A stretch of DNA of 61,859 bases from Pseudomonadota bacterium (GTDB taxonomy: Bacteria > Pseudomonadota > Alphaproteobacteria > UBA828). The notes beneath the pieces were generated by a model. It was not told the origin of the DNA and made no database searches. It worked only from the letters and a program-made list of their open reading frames with translations. Where the stretch lies: assembly GCA_027624955.1 (NCBI GenBank), contig JAQBTG010000020.1:1-61859 (forward strand), written 5' to 3'. Position numbers and translations under genes: made by a program. This document shows, piece by piece, positions 17,365 through 26,516 of the stretch. Every line of letters begins with the position of its first letter. Within the stretch, counting starts at the first letter, position 1.

Positions 17365-18252
17365 ATGACAGCTGAATTTATGTTCGAGCGCGTTGCGCTG
17401 ATCGGCATCGGTTTGATCAATTCTTCGATCGCCCGTTTTATGAAACGCGACAGCCTGGCGCGCGAGATCGTTATTTATTCACGCCGCAAATCAACCTCAG
17501 ACAAGGCGATGGAGCTCGGCCTGGGTGATCGCGCCGAAACCGACATGGCCACCGCCGTTGAGAACGCTGATTTGGTGATTCTGGGCGCGCCGGTGGGCGC
17601 CAATGCCGCCATCGCCGAGGCGATCGGGCCGTACCTGATGCCCGGCGCCATCGTGACCGATGTCGGCTCGGTCAAAGGCGCCGTTATCCGCCACGTTGCG
17701 CCGCATCTGCCCAAGGGGGTGCATCTGGTGCCGGCCCATCCGGTGGCGGGCACTGAGCATTCGGGCCCGGAGGCCGGGTTCGCGGAACTCTTCGAAAATC
17801 ATTGGTGCATACTCACGCCGCCCGAAGGATGCGATCCGGCGGCGGTCGAAAAAATCTCTGAGTTATGGCGCCGCGCCGGCTCGATGGTCGATATCATGGA
17901 TGCCGCGCATCACGATAAAGTACTGGCCATCACCTCCCATCTGCCACAGCTCATCGCCTACAATATCGTTGGCACGGTGCTCGACATCGAACATGTAACC
18001 GATCGCGAAGTGGTTAAATACGCCGCCGGCGGGTTTCGCGATTTTACCCGCATTGCCGCCTCGGACCCCGAGATGTGGCGCGATGTGTTTCTCAACAACC
18101 AGGAGGCCGTGCTCGAAATGCTCGGCCGCTTCACCGAGGATTTGGCGGTCTTGCAACGCGCCATTCGTTGGGGTGACGACAAGGCGTTGGAGGAACTGTT
18201 CACGCGCACACGCGCTATCCGCCGAGACCTGATTGAGGCCAAGCAAGTTTAG
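17365..18252 (+). CDS. Prephenate/arogenate dehydrogenase family protein
   Basis: A 295-aa NAD(P)-dependent dehydrogenase of the TyrA/TyrC family that makes 4-hydroxyphenylpyruvate or tyrosine. The nucleotide-binding loop is LIGIGLINSS (about residues 10-20), followed by VILGAPVGAN, VTDVGSVKG and the active-site histidine segment LVPAHPVAGTEHSGPEAG. The later motifs HDKVLAITSHLPQLIAYN and GGFRDFTRIA are conserved. It closes the chorismate mutase-hisC-tyr operon. There is no ACT or chorismate mutase fusion. An alternative ATG at 17380 would shorten it by five residues. Confidence 0.92.
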   Translation: MTAEFMFERVALIGIGLINSSIARFMKRDSLAREIVIYSRRKSTSDKAMELGLGDRAETDMATAVENADLVILGAPVGANAAIAEAIGPYLMPGAIVTDVGSVKGAVIRHVAPHLPKGVHLVPAHPVAGTEHSGPEAGFAELFENHWCILTPPEGCDPAAVEKISELWRRAGSMVDIMDAAHHDKVLAITSHLPQLIAYNIVGTVLDIEHVTDREVVKYAAGGFRDFTRIAASDPEMWRDVFLNNQEAVLEMLGRFTEDLAVLQRAIRWGDDKALEELFTRTRAIRRDLIEAKQV

Positions 18253-18292
18253 CGTCGGCTGTTACAAAGACGGCTCAGACTATGAGTTGAAC

Positions 18293-19342
18293 TTAGTCGA
18301 AGTTCATCGCCGGAATTTTGGCGATGGCGACAGGGCCCACGAAGAGGCCGCCGTCTTGGGCGGTTACGGGAACGCCGCGGAGAACTGGCGGTCCGCCATC
18401 TGCCGGCTTGTCGGCCAGCAAGTTAAACGCGACCTTGGCCAGGAAAGCATCCCCCAGCGGGATCATGTTGCTCATGATCAGCGCATCGATCACATCGCCG
18501 TAGCCGATGATATCTGCCGTGAGCGCACCGATCGGGCGCATCTCGCTGTCGAGGGCGATGGTCCCCGCCGAATTGATTCCGAGCGGCCCCCAGAGAACGC
18601 GGAACGAATCGATCTCCACCGTGCCGCCCTCGTCGCGCCATGCACGTACCGCTGCGTTGGTTTTGCCGGTGGGCAGCGGGCCAAACAGGCTGAGATCAAA
18701 ATTCAAAAATTCAATCATTTCGCCCATTTCGTCGCCGAATCCCGGCGGCAGCTTGACGCCTTCAAATTCCACCGCGGCAGTTGCGGCCTTAAGCGGCGCG
18801 GACGCGGTCTCTGATTCAGATTCCGCCAGGCGCTCGCCTCGTGCCCGCAGCCGTGCAGCGAAAACCGAATCTTCGCCCCACGGGCCCGCAAGGGCTATCT
18901 GCTTGAGGTCGAGTAGAAAATTTTCGATTCGCCGCTCATCATCGAGTTGAAGCCAGGCGCTGCCGTCTTCGATATTACCGTGAATATCGTGCCAGGATTC
19001 ACCATCAAAATAGCGCACATCGTTTCGGCCGTTAAATTTGAGATTGAACTTGTCGAACCGCCAGGGGCGAAAACTTGCGGTGAGGAAGTCACCGCGCCAG
19101 GTCCAGCCCTTGGCGCCAGCGTCCACCGACGGATGTTGTAGAGATACCTCGAACTGGAGCGGGTAACCGCTCACTTCAGGAGCGCCGGTCTCGATGGTGA
19201 GGCCGCGCGCGCGTTGGTCTTCCGCCCATTCGGCGATGCGGTCCTCGATCTCGCCTGCCGCGACAAACCAATAGGCGGTGTAGCCAATAACGGCGATGGC
19301 GATTCCGCCAACGACGCTGACGGCAAGCGGTGCAATTTTCAT
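18293..19342 (-). CDS. DUF2125 domain-containing periplasmic protein
   Basis: A 349-aa protein with one N-terminal membrane anchor or uncleaved signal (MKIAPLAVSVVGGIAIAVIG and on, residues 1-28), placing most of it in the periplasm. The long beta-rich body with SGYPLQFEVSLQHPSV, WRGDFLTASFRPWRF and EIDSFRVLWGPLGINSAGTI is typical of the DUF2125 family of alphaproteobacteria, whose function is not known to me. ATG 19342 has an excellent AGGAGA site 7 bases upstream; a longer in-frame start at 19402 is rejected. It is divergent from the ChaC-like gene, separated by only 71 bases. Confidence 0.88.
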   Translation of the reverse strand: MKIAPLAVSVVGGIAIAVIGYTAYWFVAAGEIEDRIAEWAEDQRARGLTIETGAPEVSGYPLQFEVSLQHPSVDAGAKGWTWRGDFLTASFRPWRFDKFNLKFNGRNDVRYFDGESWHDIHGNIEDGSAWLQLDDERRIENFLLDLKQIALAGPWGEDSVFAARLRARGERLAESESETASAPLKAATAAVEFEGVKLPPGFGDEMGEMIEFLNFDLSLFGPLPTGKTNAAVRAWRDEGGTVEIDSFRVLWGPLGINSAGTIALDSEMRPIGALTADIIGYGDVIDALIMSNMIPLGDAFLAKVAFNLLADKPADGGPPVLRGVPVTAQDGGLFVGPVAIAKIPAMNFD

Positions 19343-19413
19343 ACGGCCATCTCCTGGCTTGCTCTCACTTCCGCGGGCGCTACACTTCCGGCGCAACGAC
19401 AATCTTGCAGTTT

Positions 19414-19962
19414 ATGATAGAGACACGCAAAGACGAAATTTGGGTATTTGCATACGGTTCGCTGATGTGGCGGCCAGATTTTGAGTATGTCGAATCGGAA
19501 CCAGCATTGTTGCGCGGCTATCACCGCGCCTTTTGCATTTATTCTCACATATACCGTGGGTCGCCGAAAAACCCCGGCTTGGTCCTCGGCCTGGACAATG
19601 GCGGCTCCTGCGTCGGGCGGGCTTTTCGCCTCGACCCTGACGCCGCGCGCGACATTCTGGCCGCGATCCATGCACGCGAGATGATCTATCATGTTTATGT
19701 GGCGCGGCGCCTGCCGATATCGCTGATGCGCGGGCGTGGCGCGCCGCGTGTTATGGCGCACACCTACACCGCCGACCGAGCTGGCCCGCAATATTCCGGA
19801 AAACTCGAACCTGACATCATGATCAATCTTATCCGCAATGGCCGCGGCACGGCCGGTGAAGCGCGTGACTATCTGGCGAACACGGTTCACCACCTCCGCC
19901 AGTTGGGCCTGAAGGACACCGGTCTCGCCGCACTCTTGCGCGAGGTCGACGCCGACGACTAG
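19414..19962 (+). CDS. ChaC-like gamma-glutamylcyclotransferase
   Basis: A 182-aa protein of the ChaC family, which degrades glutathione to 5-oxoproline and Cys-Gly. The substrate loop VFAYGSLMWRPDF is near residues 9-21, and the likely catalytic glutamate is in HAREMIYHVY. SFC-like text (YHRAFCIYSHIYRGS) and LDNGGSCVGRAFRL also fit. ATG 19414 is chosen because the family motif starts soon after it; no strong ribosome site is visible. It is convergent with the ribonucleotide reductase gene, 4 bases apart. Confidence 0.9.
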   Translation: MIETRKDEIWVFAYGSLMWRPDFEYVESEPALLRGYHRAFCIYSHIYRGSPKNPGLVLGLDNGGSCVGRAFRLDPDAARDILAAIHAREMIYHVYVARRLPISLMRGRGAPRVMAHTYTADRAGPQYSGKLEPDIMINLIRNGRGTAGEARDYLANTVHHLRQLGLKDTGLAALLREVDADD

Positions 19963-19966
19963 ACCA

Positions 19967-22273
19967 TCAGGCGCATTTGGAGAAACCGCACGCCGTACAC
20001 ATGTCGCAGCCCTCCTGTTGAATGACGCCGAATTGGCCGCAGCGCGAGCATGTCCGCAAGCGCTCGCGTGGCGGTGCTTCCATCGCGGACGCTCGTTTGT
20101 CCACCGGGGCCGCAACGGGGGTAAAGCCGGTGATGCTCAAATGATGCTCGATCACCTCGCCGATGGCAGCCAGAATCGACGGCACATAGCGCCCATCCAT
20201 CCACTGGCCACCGCGCGGATCGAACACCGCTTTCAATTCCTCGACTACAAACGAGATATCGCCGCCGCGCCGGAAGACCGCGCTGATCATGCGCGTTAGG
20301 GCAACGGTCCAGGCATAATGTTCGGTGTTCTTGGAATTGATGAAAATTTCGAACGGCGCGCGCCGGCCATCCCGCATGATGTCGTTGATGGTGATGTAGA
20401 TGGCGTGGTCGTTCTCGGGCCAGCGAATCTTATAGGTGCTGCCCGGCAATGATTCCGGGCGCTCCAGGGGCTGGGTCATATAGACCACGCCGCCTGCCTC
20501 ATAGGCATCGCGCGGCTTGGCGACGGGTTGCTTCAGCGGAAGCTCTTCCTGCACTTCGTGTTCCACGACTTCAGCCGCAGAGGTGGTTTCCATGACCGCG
20601 CCGGTTATCGGATTGGGTCGATAGGTGGTGCATCCCTTGCAGCCAAGGTCGAAGGCTTCGGTGTAGATATCCTTGAATTCGTCGAAGTCGATTTCTTCTG
20701 GGCAATTGATTGTCTTGGAAATCGAGCTGTCGATATATTTTTGCGCCAACGCCTGCACAACGAGATGGTCGGACGGGCGCAGCTGCTGCGCATCGACAAA
20801 ATAATCCGGCAGCGGCGTATTTTCACCCTTGAGTTCGCGGAATAGACGATAGGCGTAATCGGAAACATTCTCCGCCTTGCGCGTACCGTCTGGCATGAGC
20901 ACATTGCGGCGATAGGAATAGCTGAAAACCGGCTCGATGCCGGACGAGATATTTCCCGCCAGAAGCGAGATCGTACCGGTTGGCGCGATCGAGGTGAGAA
21001 GCGCATTGCGCGTCCCAAAGCGCTCAATTTCGGCACGGATTTCGGGGCTCAAATTAGCCACCGTTTCGCTCGCCAGATAAGGCTCGGCGGCGAACAGCGG
21101 GAAAGCACCTTTTTCCCCAGCCAGGCGTGCCGACGTTAAATAAGCGGCATCGCGGAGCGCCGCCAGCCAGCTATGGGTGAGCGCGTTCGCCGGCTCGCTG
21201 CCATAGCGCGCGCGGCACATGATCAACGCGTCGGCGAGACCGGTCACGCCGAGGCCGATGCGTCGCTTGGCAATCGCTTCGTCCTTTTGCGCTTCGAGCG
21301 GAAAGCGCGAAACGGAAATGGCGTTGTCGAGCATGCGCACGGAAGTGGCGACAAGCCGGCTGAGCGCTGCAATATCTAGCGCCGCATCTTCCTCAAACGG
21401 CGCCTGCACCAGGCTGGCCAGATTGATCGAGCCAAGCAGGCACGCGCCATAGGGCGGCAGTGGTTGCTCGCCACATGGATTGGTGGCGAATATCTCCTCG
21501 CAATAGCTCAAATTATTGGCTTTGTTGATACGGTCGATAAAGATCACGCCGGGCTCGGCAAAGGCATAGGTCGCGCGCATGATCCGGTCCCACAGCTCGC
21601 GTGCCGAAACCGTTTTGTAGCAGACGCCGCCAAAGCTCAGCTCCCACGGGCGATCAGCTTTGACTGCGACCATAAAATCGTCGCTCACCAGCACCGAGAG
21701 ATTGAACATACGCAGGCGCCCCGGATCCTGCTTGGCCTCGATAAAGGATTCGATATCGGGGTGATCACAGCGCAGGGTGCCCATCATCGCGCCGCGCCTG
21801 AAGCCGGCGCTCATGATAGTGCGGCACATTGAATCCCACACATCCATGAAGGTCAGCGGCCCCGACGCGTCGGCGCCGACGCCGACAACCGGTGCTCCCT
21901 TAGGCCTGAGCGTCGAAAAATCATAGCCGATGCCGCCGCCTTGTTGCATCGTCAGGGCGGCTTCTTTGAGTTGATCGAAAATGCCCGCCATATCGTCGGG
22001 CACACGTCCCATGACGAAACAATTGAACAAGGTGACATGACGGTCTGTCCCGGCGCCGGCAAGAATGCGGCCTGCCGGTAGGAAGCGAAAATCTTTGAGC
22101 GCTTCGTAAAATTCCGCCTGCCAATGCGCCGGATCATCCTCGGGCGCGGCGAGAGCATTTGCGACTCGGCGCCAACTATCCTCCATGGTCTTGTCTATTG
22201 CCGTGCCCTCGCCCGTCTTGAGGCGATATTTCATGTCCCAGATTTGGCTGGATATGGGTGTCATCGGGGTCAT
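19967..22273 (-). CDS. nrdJ: Adenosylcobalamin-dependent ribonucleotide reductase (class II)
   Basis: A 768-aa reductase that makes deoxyribonucleotides using a radical generated from coenzyme B12, so it needs no oxygen and no NrdB. Key motifs are LFNCFV with the first redox cysteine, TMQQGGGIGYDFSTLRP, the second cysteine in LRCDHPDIESF, the radical-site motif NPCGEQ, and TGTISLLAGNISSGIEP. The C-terminus carries four or five cysteines in a zinc-ribbon-like tail (CSRCGQF, then CDMCTACG). It has no N-terminal ATP cone, so activity control by dATP is unlikely. There are 116 bases upstream and no visible B12 riboswitch. A PduO adenosyltransferase is encoded at 33 kb. Confidence 0.95.
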   Translation of the reverse strand: MTPMTPISSQIWDMKYRLKTGEGTAIDKTMEDSWRRVANALAAPEDDPAHWQAEFYEALKDFRFLPAGRILAGAGTDRHVTLFNCFVMGRVPDDMAGIFDQLKEAALTMQQGGGIGYDFSTLRPKGAPVVGVGADASGPLTFMDVWDSMCRTIMSAGFRRGAMMGTLRCDHPDIESFIEAKQDPGRLRMFNLSVLVSDDFMVAVKADRPWELSFGGVCYKTVSARELWDRIMRATYAFAEPGVIFIDRINKANNLSYCEEIFATNPCGEQPLPPYGACLLGSINLASLVQAPFEEDAALDIAALSRLVATSVRMLDNAISVSRFPLEAQKDEAIAKRRIGLGVTGLADALIMCRARYGSEPANALTHSWLAALRDAAYLTSARLAGEKGAFPLFAAEPYLASETVANLSPEIRAEIERFGTRNALLTSIAPTGTISLLAGNISSGIEPVFSYSYRRNVLMPDGTRKAENVSDYAYRLFRELKGENTPLPDYFVDAQQLRPSDHLVVQALAQKYIDSSISKTINCPEEIDFDEFKDIYTEAFDLGCKGCTTYRPNPITGAVMETTSAAEVVEHEVQEELPLKQPVAKPRDAYEAGGVVYMTQPLERPESLPGSTYKIRWPENDHAIYITINDIMRDGRRAPFEIFINSKNTEHYAWTVALTRMISAVFRRGGDISFVVEELKAVFDPRGGQWMDGRYVPSILAAIGEVIEHHLSITGFTPVAAPVDKRASAMEAPPRERLRTCSRCGQFGVIQQEGCDMCTACGFSKCA

Positions 22274-22389
22274 AGCAATAATTTACTGCCTATTTCTGGT
22301 CGACGAACGAAGTCGCCGTACCACCAGGAAGGAACCGGATAGTTTAAGGCTGCGGGGTTCTTGCGGTCAAGGGATGTTCCGCTGATGTT

Positions 22390-23112
22390 CTAATTCACAG
22401 GTCTCGTTTCTGCTATCAGTTCGTCGGCGGCATTTTCCATGGTGTTTTCGAGGCGCGCCATGAATTCACGCCGCTCGAGGCCGGGCTCGATCGGCTCAAG
22501 AAAGTGAATGACGATAGTGCCGGCATATTTGCGGAAAGACTGTTTCGGCCAGCACAGGCCGGAATTATGCACCACCGGTGTGACCGGCACATCGAGTGCG
22601 CCATAAAGTGCGGCGATACCGGGCCGATACGGCAATTTCTCGCCCGGCTCAACGCGCGTGCCTTCCGGGAAAATGACTAACGCGCGGCCGGTCGCGATGG
22701 ATTTCTGCGCGGCCTTGACGAGCTTGCGCAATGATTTGGAGTAGCCGTCGCGATCAATGAAGATCATTTTCATTTTGCGGGCGAACTGGCCGTACCCTGG
22801 GATATAGGCGAGTTCTTTTTTCATGATGTAGACGGGATCGTGCAGCAGGCGCAGAAAAATGAGAGTCTCCCATTCGGACTGATGCTTAGACGCGATGATC
22901 GCCGGTCCCGCCGGTATAAATTCACGCCCGCGGACTTCCACGCGGATGCCGACGACAACGCGAAAAATGAAAAAATTGCCTTCCGACCATAATTGTACGA
23001 ACCACCGGAATATCGGGCGCGGCGTCAGCAACATGGGAAACATCACCAAGGCCATGACGATGGACCATGTGTAAAAGCACGTCGTGCAAAGCGCCGAGCG
23101 GACGGTGTTCAT
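22390..23112 (-). CDS. plsC: 1-acyl-sn-glycerol-3-phosphate acyltransferase (PlsC-like)
   Basis: A 240-aa membrane acyltransferase that converts lysophosphatidic acid to phosphatidic acid. The catalytic HX4D-type motif reads SKHQSEWETL (His and acidic residue spaced as HQSEWE, a common alphaproteobacterial variant), and the substrate motif is FPEGTRVEPG. Two hydrophobic stretches lie at the N-terminus (about 10-40). ATG 23112 overlaps the stop of the YdcF gene as ATGA, which decides the start over a longer in-frame option at 23223. It is the last gene of the ftsE-ftsX-ydcF-plsC operon. Confidence 0.92.
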   Translation of the reverse strand: MNTVRSALCTTCFYTWSIVMALVMFPMLLTPRPIFRWFVQLWSEGNFFIFRVVVGIRVEVRGREFIPAGPAIIASKHQSEWETLIFLRLLHDPVYIMKKELAYIPGYGQFARKMKMIFIDRDGYSKSLRKLVKAAQKSIATGRALVIFPEGTRVEPGEKLPYRPGIAALYGALDVPVTPVVHNSGLCWPKQSFRKYAGTIVIHFLEPIEPGLERREFMARLENTMENAADELIAETRPVN

Positions 23113-23711
23113 GACGGATTGCTTGGCGAGTCGGCGCGGCTGAACGGCGTTCGAATGAGCGCCAGAAGATACTTCGCGTACTCGCTCGCGATCAGGCCCG
23201 CTGTTCCTCTGTAACGCCACCAATTCTCGACCCTCACATGTTGCGAAAAGACCGGGTTGGCCACTATTTTAACATCTGGCATGGCGCTGCGAAACTCAAG
23301 GATCGCCCTTGGCATGTGGTAATTTCCGGTCACCAGCCGGAGGCTGCGATAATCCCGTTCGGCCATCCAAGCGGCGGATTCCAGTGCGTTTTCGAACGTA
23401 TCGCGGGCACCGTATCCGAGATCAACGCAACAGACCGTCGCCGCGCCAGCGTTTTCGCCGACCAGGCTCTGCATGGTGACGCCATCATTGACGCCCGTTA
23501 TTAAAAGCCGCTCGGCCAGGCCTGCGCGCAGCAGTTCCAGCCCGGCACCGAGCCGCCCTTGACCACCAGTTGGAACAACTATGGCGTCCGTATGGCTCGA
23601 CGGATCATCAATGTCGCGTGGCAAGGCCGCGGCAAAACTCACCAGGCCGACCGACCAGAGGATCGCCAACACGAAGATCGTGCCGCCAAAAATGCGATAG
23701 GTAACTGTCAT
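23109..23711 (-). CDS. YdcF/ElyC-like DUF218 protein
   Basis: A 200-aa membrane-anchored protein of the DUF218 family. Residues about 8-30 form one transmembrane segment; the DUF218 core follows, with TDAIVVPTGGQGRLGAGLEL, ERLLITGVNDGV and LRLVTGNYHMPRAILEFR. The E. coli relative ElyC affects envelope and peptidoglycan assembly; the exact activity is not settled. ATG 23711 is preferred over GTG 23717. It lies 24 bases after ftsX and overlaps plsC, so it is part of a division/envelope operon. Confidence 0.9.
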   Translation of the reverse strand: MTVTYRIFGGTIFVLAILWSVGLVSFAAALPRDIDDPSSHTDAIVVPTGGQGRLGAGLELLRAGLAERLLITGVNDGVTMQSLVGENAGAATVCCVDLGYGARDTFENALESAAWMAERDYRSLRLVTGNYHMPRAILEFRSAMPDVKIVANPVFSQHVRVENWWRYRGTAGLIASEYAKYLLALIRTPFSRADSPSNPS

Positions 23712-23735
23712 GCGCACACACCTATTGTCGTGCCG

Positions 23736-24617
23736 TCATGGCATCTTTGCGAGTTCCCTGAGCGCCGTGAGGCGGGCCGTCACCATGGCGATCAAGGCAG
23801 TGGCGACCGGAACGGCGGCCAGCAATACCCATGCCCAATTCGCCACCGGAATGTCCGGCGCCAACGGCGTTTCCAGGCCACCGGCGACTTGGCCCAAGCC
23901 ATAAAGCGTGGCCGCCGCGAAGACAATCCCGAGCACCCCGCCGCGCAATCCCAGCATCATCGCTTGGCGCTGAAACTGTGCAGCCACATAACCGTCGCGC
24001 GCACCGATAAGATGCAACAATTCTATGACGTTGCGATGAATTGAAATACCCATTCGCGTGGTGAATATGACGGTTGCGACGGCGGCAAGGCCGATCAAGA
24101 TGACCACAGCAATGGCGAGAAATTCCAGAGAACGGCCAAGATCGGCCAGCCGGTCGAGCCAAAGTTTAGCGTCATCTACAGTGACGCCGGGCAGCGATGC
24201 CTGAAGGCGAAGGGCCAGACTTTCGGCGTCGAGGCCGTATCCAGGCGCAACATCGACATCAATGAGCCGTGGCAATGGCAAATCCGGCGGCACATTTCCG
24301 GCGCCCAACCAGTGCTCGATCAGTTCGATGGTCTCCGACTGCGCGACCACGTGAATTCCCGTCACGCCGTCCACGCCGCCAAGCAATTCCCGCATTTCGG
24401 TGATTCGCGCGTCCTCGCTCACGTTCTCGATCGGCATGAGCTGCACAGTGAGTGTATCCACTTCACCGCGCTGCCAGCGATCCACGGCGCTATGCAATAT
24501 CAGCACGCCGGCCAGGGCCAAGACAGCCAAATAGACCATCAGTGCAAAAACCCAGGGCAAGAACCGGCTCGGCGCGTCGCGACCGAGCGGAACAACTGCC
24601 GGCGCACGGCGTGCCAT
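23736..24617 (-). CDS. ftsX: Cell division protein FtsX
   Basis: A 293-aa membrane component of the FtsEX complex that controls septal peptidoglycan hydrolases. One transmembrane helix is at about 22-46, then an extracytoplasmic domain (DTLTVQLMPIENVSED and on), and three more helices at about 170-195, 220-245 and 260-285. FtsX proteins use ATP hydrolysis by FtsE to activate hydrolase partners such as EnvC-type factors; none is encoded nearby. ATG 24617 lies 1 base after the ftsE stop, so translation is coupled. Confidence 0.93.
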   Translation of the reverse strand: MARRAPAVVPLGRDAPSRFLPWVFALMVYLAVLALAGVLILHSAVDRWQRGEVDTLTVQLMPIENVSEDARITEMRELLGGVDGVTGIHVVAQSETIELIEHWLGAGNVPPDLPLPRLIDVDVAPGYGLDAESLALRLQASLPGVTVDDAKLWLDRLADLGRSLEFLAIAVVILIGLAAVATVIFTTRMGISIHRNVIELLHLIGARDGYVAAQFQRQAMMLGLRGGVLGIVFAAATLYGLGQVAGGLETPLAPDIPVANWAWVLLAAVPVATALIAMVTARLTALRELAKMP

Positions 24618-24618
24618 C

Positions 24619-25296
24619 TCAGCTCTCCTTGACGATCGGTGCGTCGAGTCGAAGCTCGCCGGAACTGAGCGTCATCACAGGGTGGGGATTGCGCGCCACC
24701 ATGTTGTGATTATGGGTGGCGATGATCACCGTGGTGCCGATCCGGTTCAATTCCTCAAACAGGCGAATCAGGCGCTGACCAAGCGATTCATCGAGATTTC
24801 CCGTCGGTTCGTCGGCCAATAACAAGCGCGGGCGGGTAATCACGGCGCGGGCGATCGCGACGCGTTGTTTTTGTCCGCCGGACAGCGATTCGGGCAGCGC
24901 GTGGATATGATCGGCAAGGCCTACCCAAGCCAGCAATTCAGACACATGCTCTTGCACCAGTTCTTCCTTGGCGCCGGCGACGCGCAGCGGCAGCGCCACA
25001 TTATCAAGCGCCGAAAGATGCGCAAGCAGGCGATAATCTTGGAAAACCACACCGATTCCGCGGCGAAGATCCATCAATTGCTGACGTCCCGCCGCGATAA
25101 CGTCGGCGCCAAACATCGATATCAAGCCGCGCGACGGGCGGTGCGCAAGATACATCAAGCGCAGTAGCGACGTCTTTCCGGCGCCGCTCGGCCCCACAAG
25201 ATAGCGGAATTCGCCGGGTTGGACCTCGAAGGTGACATCGTGCAGCACCTCCGGGCCCATGCCATACCGCATCCCCACATTTTCGAATCGAACCAC
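24619..25296 (-). CDS. ftsE: Cell division ATP-binding protein FtsE
   Basis: A 225-aa ABC-type ATPase that works with FtsX at the division site. The motifs are Walker [15 protein letters not shown]-loop VFQDYRLL, signature [14 protein letters not shown], Walker [14 protein letters not shown] and the switch His in [12 protein letters not shown]. The family N-terminus [11 protein letters not shown] begins at a GTG at 25296, preceded by GGAG at suitable spacing; an upstream in-frame start at 25401 would add 35 residues that do not fit. It is first in the ftsE-ftsX-ydcF-plsC operon and divergent from the zinc-ribbon gene. Confidence 0.95.
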   Translation of the reverse strand: MVRFENVGMRYGMGPEVLHDVTFEVQPGEFRYLVGPSGAGKTSLLRLMYLAHRPSRGLISMFGADVIAAGRQQLMDLRRGIGVVFQDYRLLAHLSALDNVALPLRVAGAKEELVQEHVSELLAWVGLADHIHALPESLSGGQKQRVAIARAVITRPRLLLADEPTGNLDESLGQRLIRLFEELNRIGTTVIIATHNHNMVARNPHPVMTLSSGELRLDAPIVKES

Positions 25297-25469
25297 GAGT
25301 AAAAGTCTCCAGGCCTTGAAATAGTTGCCGGATCGGCAGTCCTCCAGCATTCTACATGCACGCCGGGCTGTTTGCGCAATCGCTATGGAGAGGAAGCGCA
25401 ATTAGCGGTACACTGCGGACTGTTCGGCATCCGCCAACGCATACAACAACAATTGTTTGATTAAAACGT

Positions 25470-26132
25470 ATGATTGTCAGCTGCCCGTCCTGCGCGACGC
25501 GCTATCTGATCGATCCCACGGCACTGGGCGGAGAGGGGCGCACGGTTCGTTGCGCTAAATGCAGCCATACTTGGCACGAGCAGCCGCCCGCCGACATGCC
25601 GAAACGGATCGATATCCTACCGCCTGATGATGAACCCAGGCCGATTCCGTTCGGCTCGAACTTGCCGGCCATCGTGGCAAAGCGGCGGCGTGCAAACCGC
25701 TTGGGCTGGCTCGCTGTGGCTGCTGCGGTGGTGATAATCGTCCTTGGCGGCATTCTGGCGCGCGGGCCGATCGTCGACGCGTGGCCCCCCGCCGGCAAAC
25801 TTTACGCGGCGATCGGCTTAGGCACAGACACGGTGGATACCGCTGATCTTAAATTCCAGAATGTCACTCAGAACCAGGTGGTTGAGGGCGGCGTTCCGAT
25901 TCTTGTGGTACGCGGACGAATTTATAACCTGGCTGACGACAGCCGGGCCGTTCCAGCGGTTCGCATCGGATTGCTCGACGCTGCCAATATCGAACTGCAT
26001 CACTGGACTTTCGCCGCCGAGCAAAGCGAGTTACCGGCGCAAAGCTACACGAAATTCGAAACCCGCCTCACCAGCCCGCCGATAGGCGTAGTAAGCTTGC
26101 GCATCGGTTTCGCCGGTGAAGACGCAAACTGA
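25470..26132 (+). CDS. MJ0042-type zinc-finger, DUF3426-like membrane protein
   Basis: A 220-aa protein. A zinc finger of the MJ0042 type occupies residues 1-37 (VSCPSCATRYLIDP, then VRCAKCSHTWH). A single transmembrane helix spans about 73-95, and the remaining residues form a beta-rich domain (VEGGVPILVVRGRIYNLADD, LPAQSYTKFETRL) like DUF3426. The zinc finger would be cytoplasmic and the C-terminal domain periplasmic. Its function is not known. It lies 9 bases before a CpdR-like receiver gene, so the two are probably one transcript. Confidence 0.88.
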   Translation: MIVSCPSCATRYLIDPTALGGEGRTVRCAKCSHTWHEQPPADMPKRIDILPPDDEPRPIPFGSNLPAIVAKRRRANRLGWLAVAAAVVIIVLGGILARGPIVDAWPPAGKLYAAIGLGTDTVDTADLKFQNVTQNQVVEGGVPILVVRGRIYNLADDSRAVPAVRIGLLDAANIELHHWTFAAEQSELPAQSYTKFETRLTSPPIGVVSLRIGFAGEDAN

Positions 26133-26141
26133 GCAAACCCG

Positions 26142-26516
26142 ATGGCCCGCATCCTAATCGCCGAAGACGAGGATGCCGTGCGGACATTCCTGGTTCGCGC
26201 CTTGGAGAGCCAGGGCCATGAAATCAAAGCGGTGGCGGACGGCGTTCAGGCCCTACAAGCCCTGCAAAAAAACACATTCGATCTGCTGCTGAGTGATATC
26301 GTCATGCCCGAATTGGACGGCATCTCACTGGCGTTGACGGTGAGCCGGGATTGGCCAGACATGCCGATTGTCCTCATCACCGGCTACGCTGCGGAGCGCC
26401 AACGAGCGCACAATCTGGAGGCCCTTGTGCATAGCGTCGTGCCAAAGCCATTCGACCTTCAGAAAATTTGCAGTGTCGTCATAGAGGCATTGGAAGCGGG
26501 CCCACGAAGCGGCTAG
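26142..26516 (+). CDS. Single-domain response regulator (CpdR-like)
   Basis: A 124-aa stand-alone receiver domain. The acidic pocket is EDED (8-11), the phosphorylated aspartate is in LLLSDIVMPELDG (about Asp52), the switch Thr is in VLITGYAA, and the conserved lysine is in VVPKPFDL. It has no output domain. The closest well-known type, from memory, is CpdR, which in Caulobacter links the CckA-ChpT phosphorelay to ClpXP proteolysis. The C-terminus (ALEAGPRSG) lacks a clear degron-like AA. It overlaps the end of lysA by 4 bases, convergent. Confidence 0.88.
   Translation: MARILIAEDEDAVRTFLVRALESQGHEIKAVADGVQALQALQKNTFDLLLSDIVMPELDGISLALTVSRDWPDMPIVLITGYAAERQRAHNLEALVHSVVPKPFDLQKICSVVIEALEAGPRSG

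Noticed and set aside
18233-18814. 193-codon frame opposite the DUF2125 gene
   Set aside because: It is antisense to a gene with an excellent ribosome site and signal anchor; the translation is Arg/His-rich filler.
22274-22389. Cobalamin riboswitch before the class II ribonucleotide reductase
   Set aside because: The space is only 116 bases and the B12-box is not seen.
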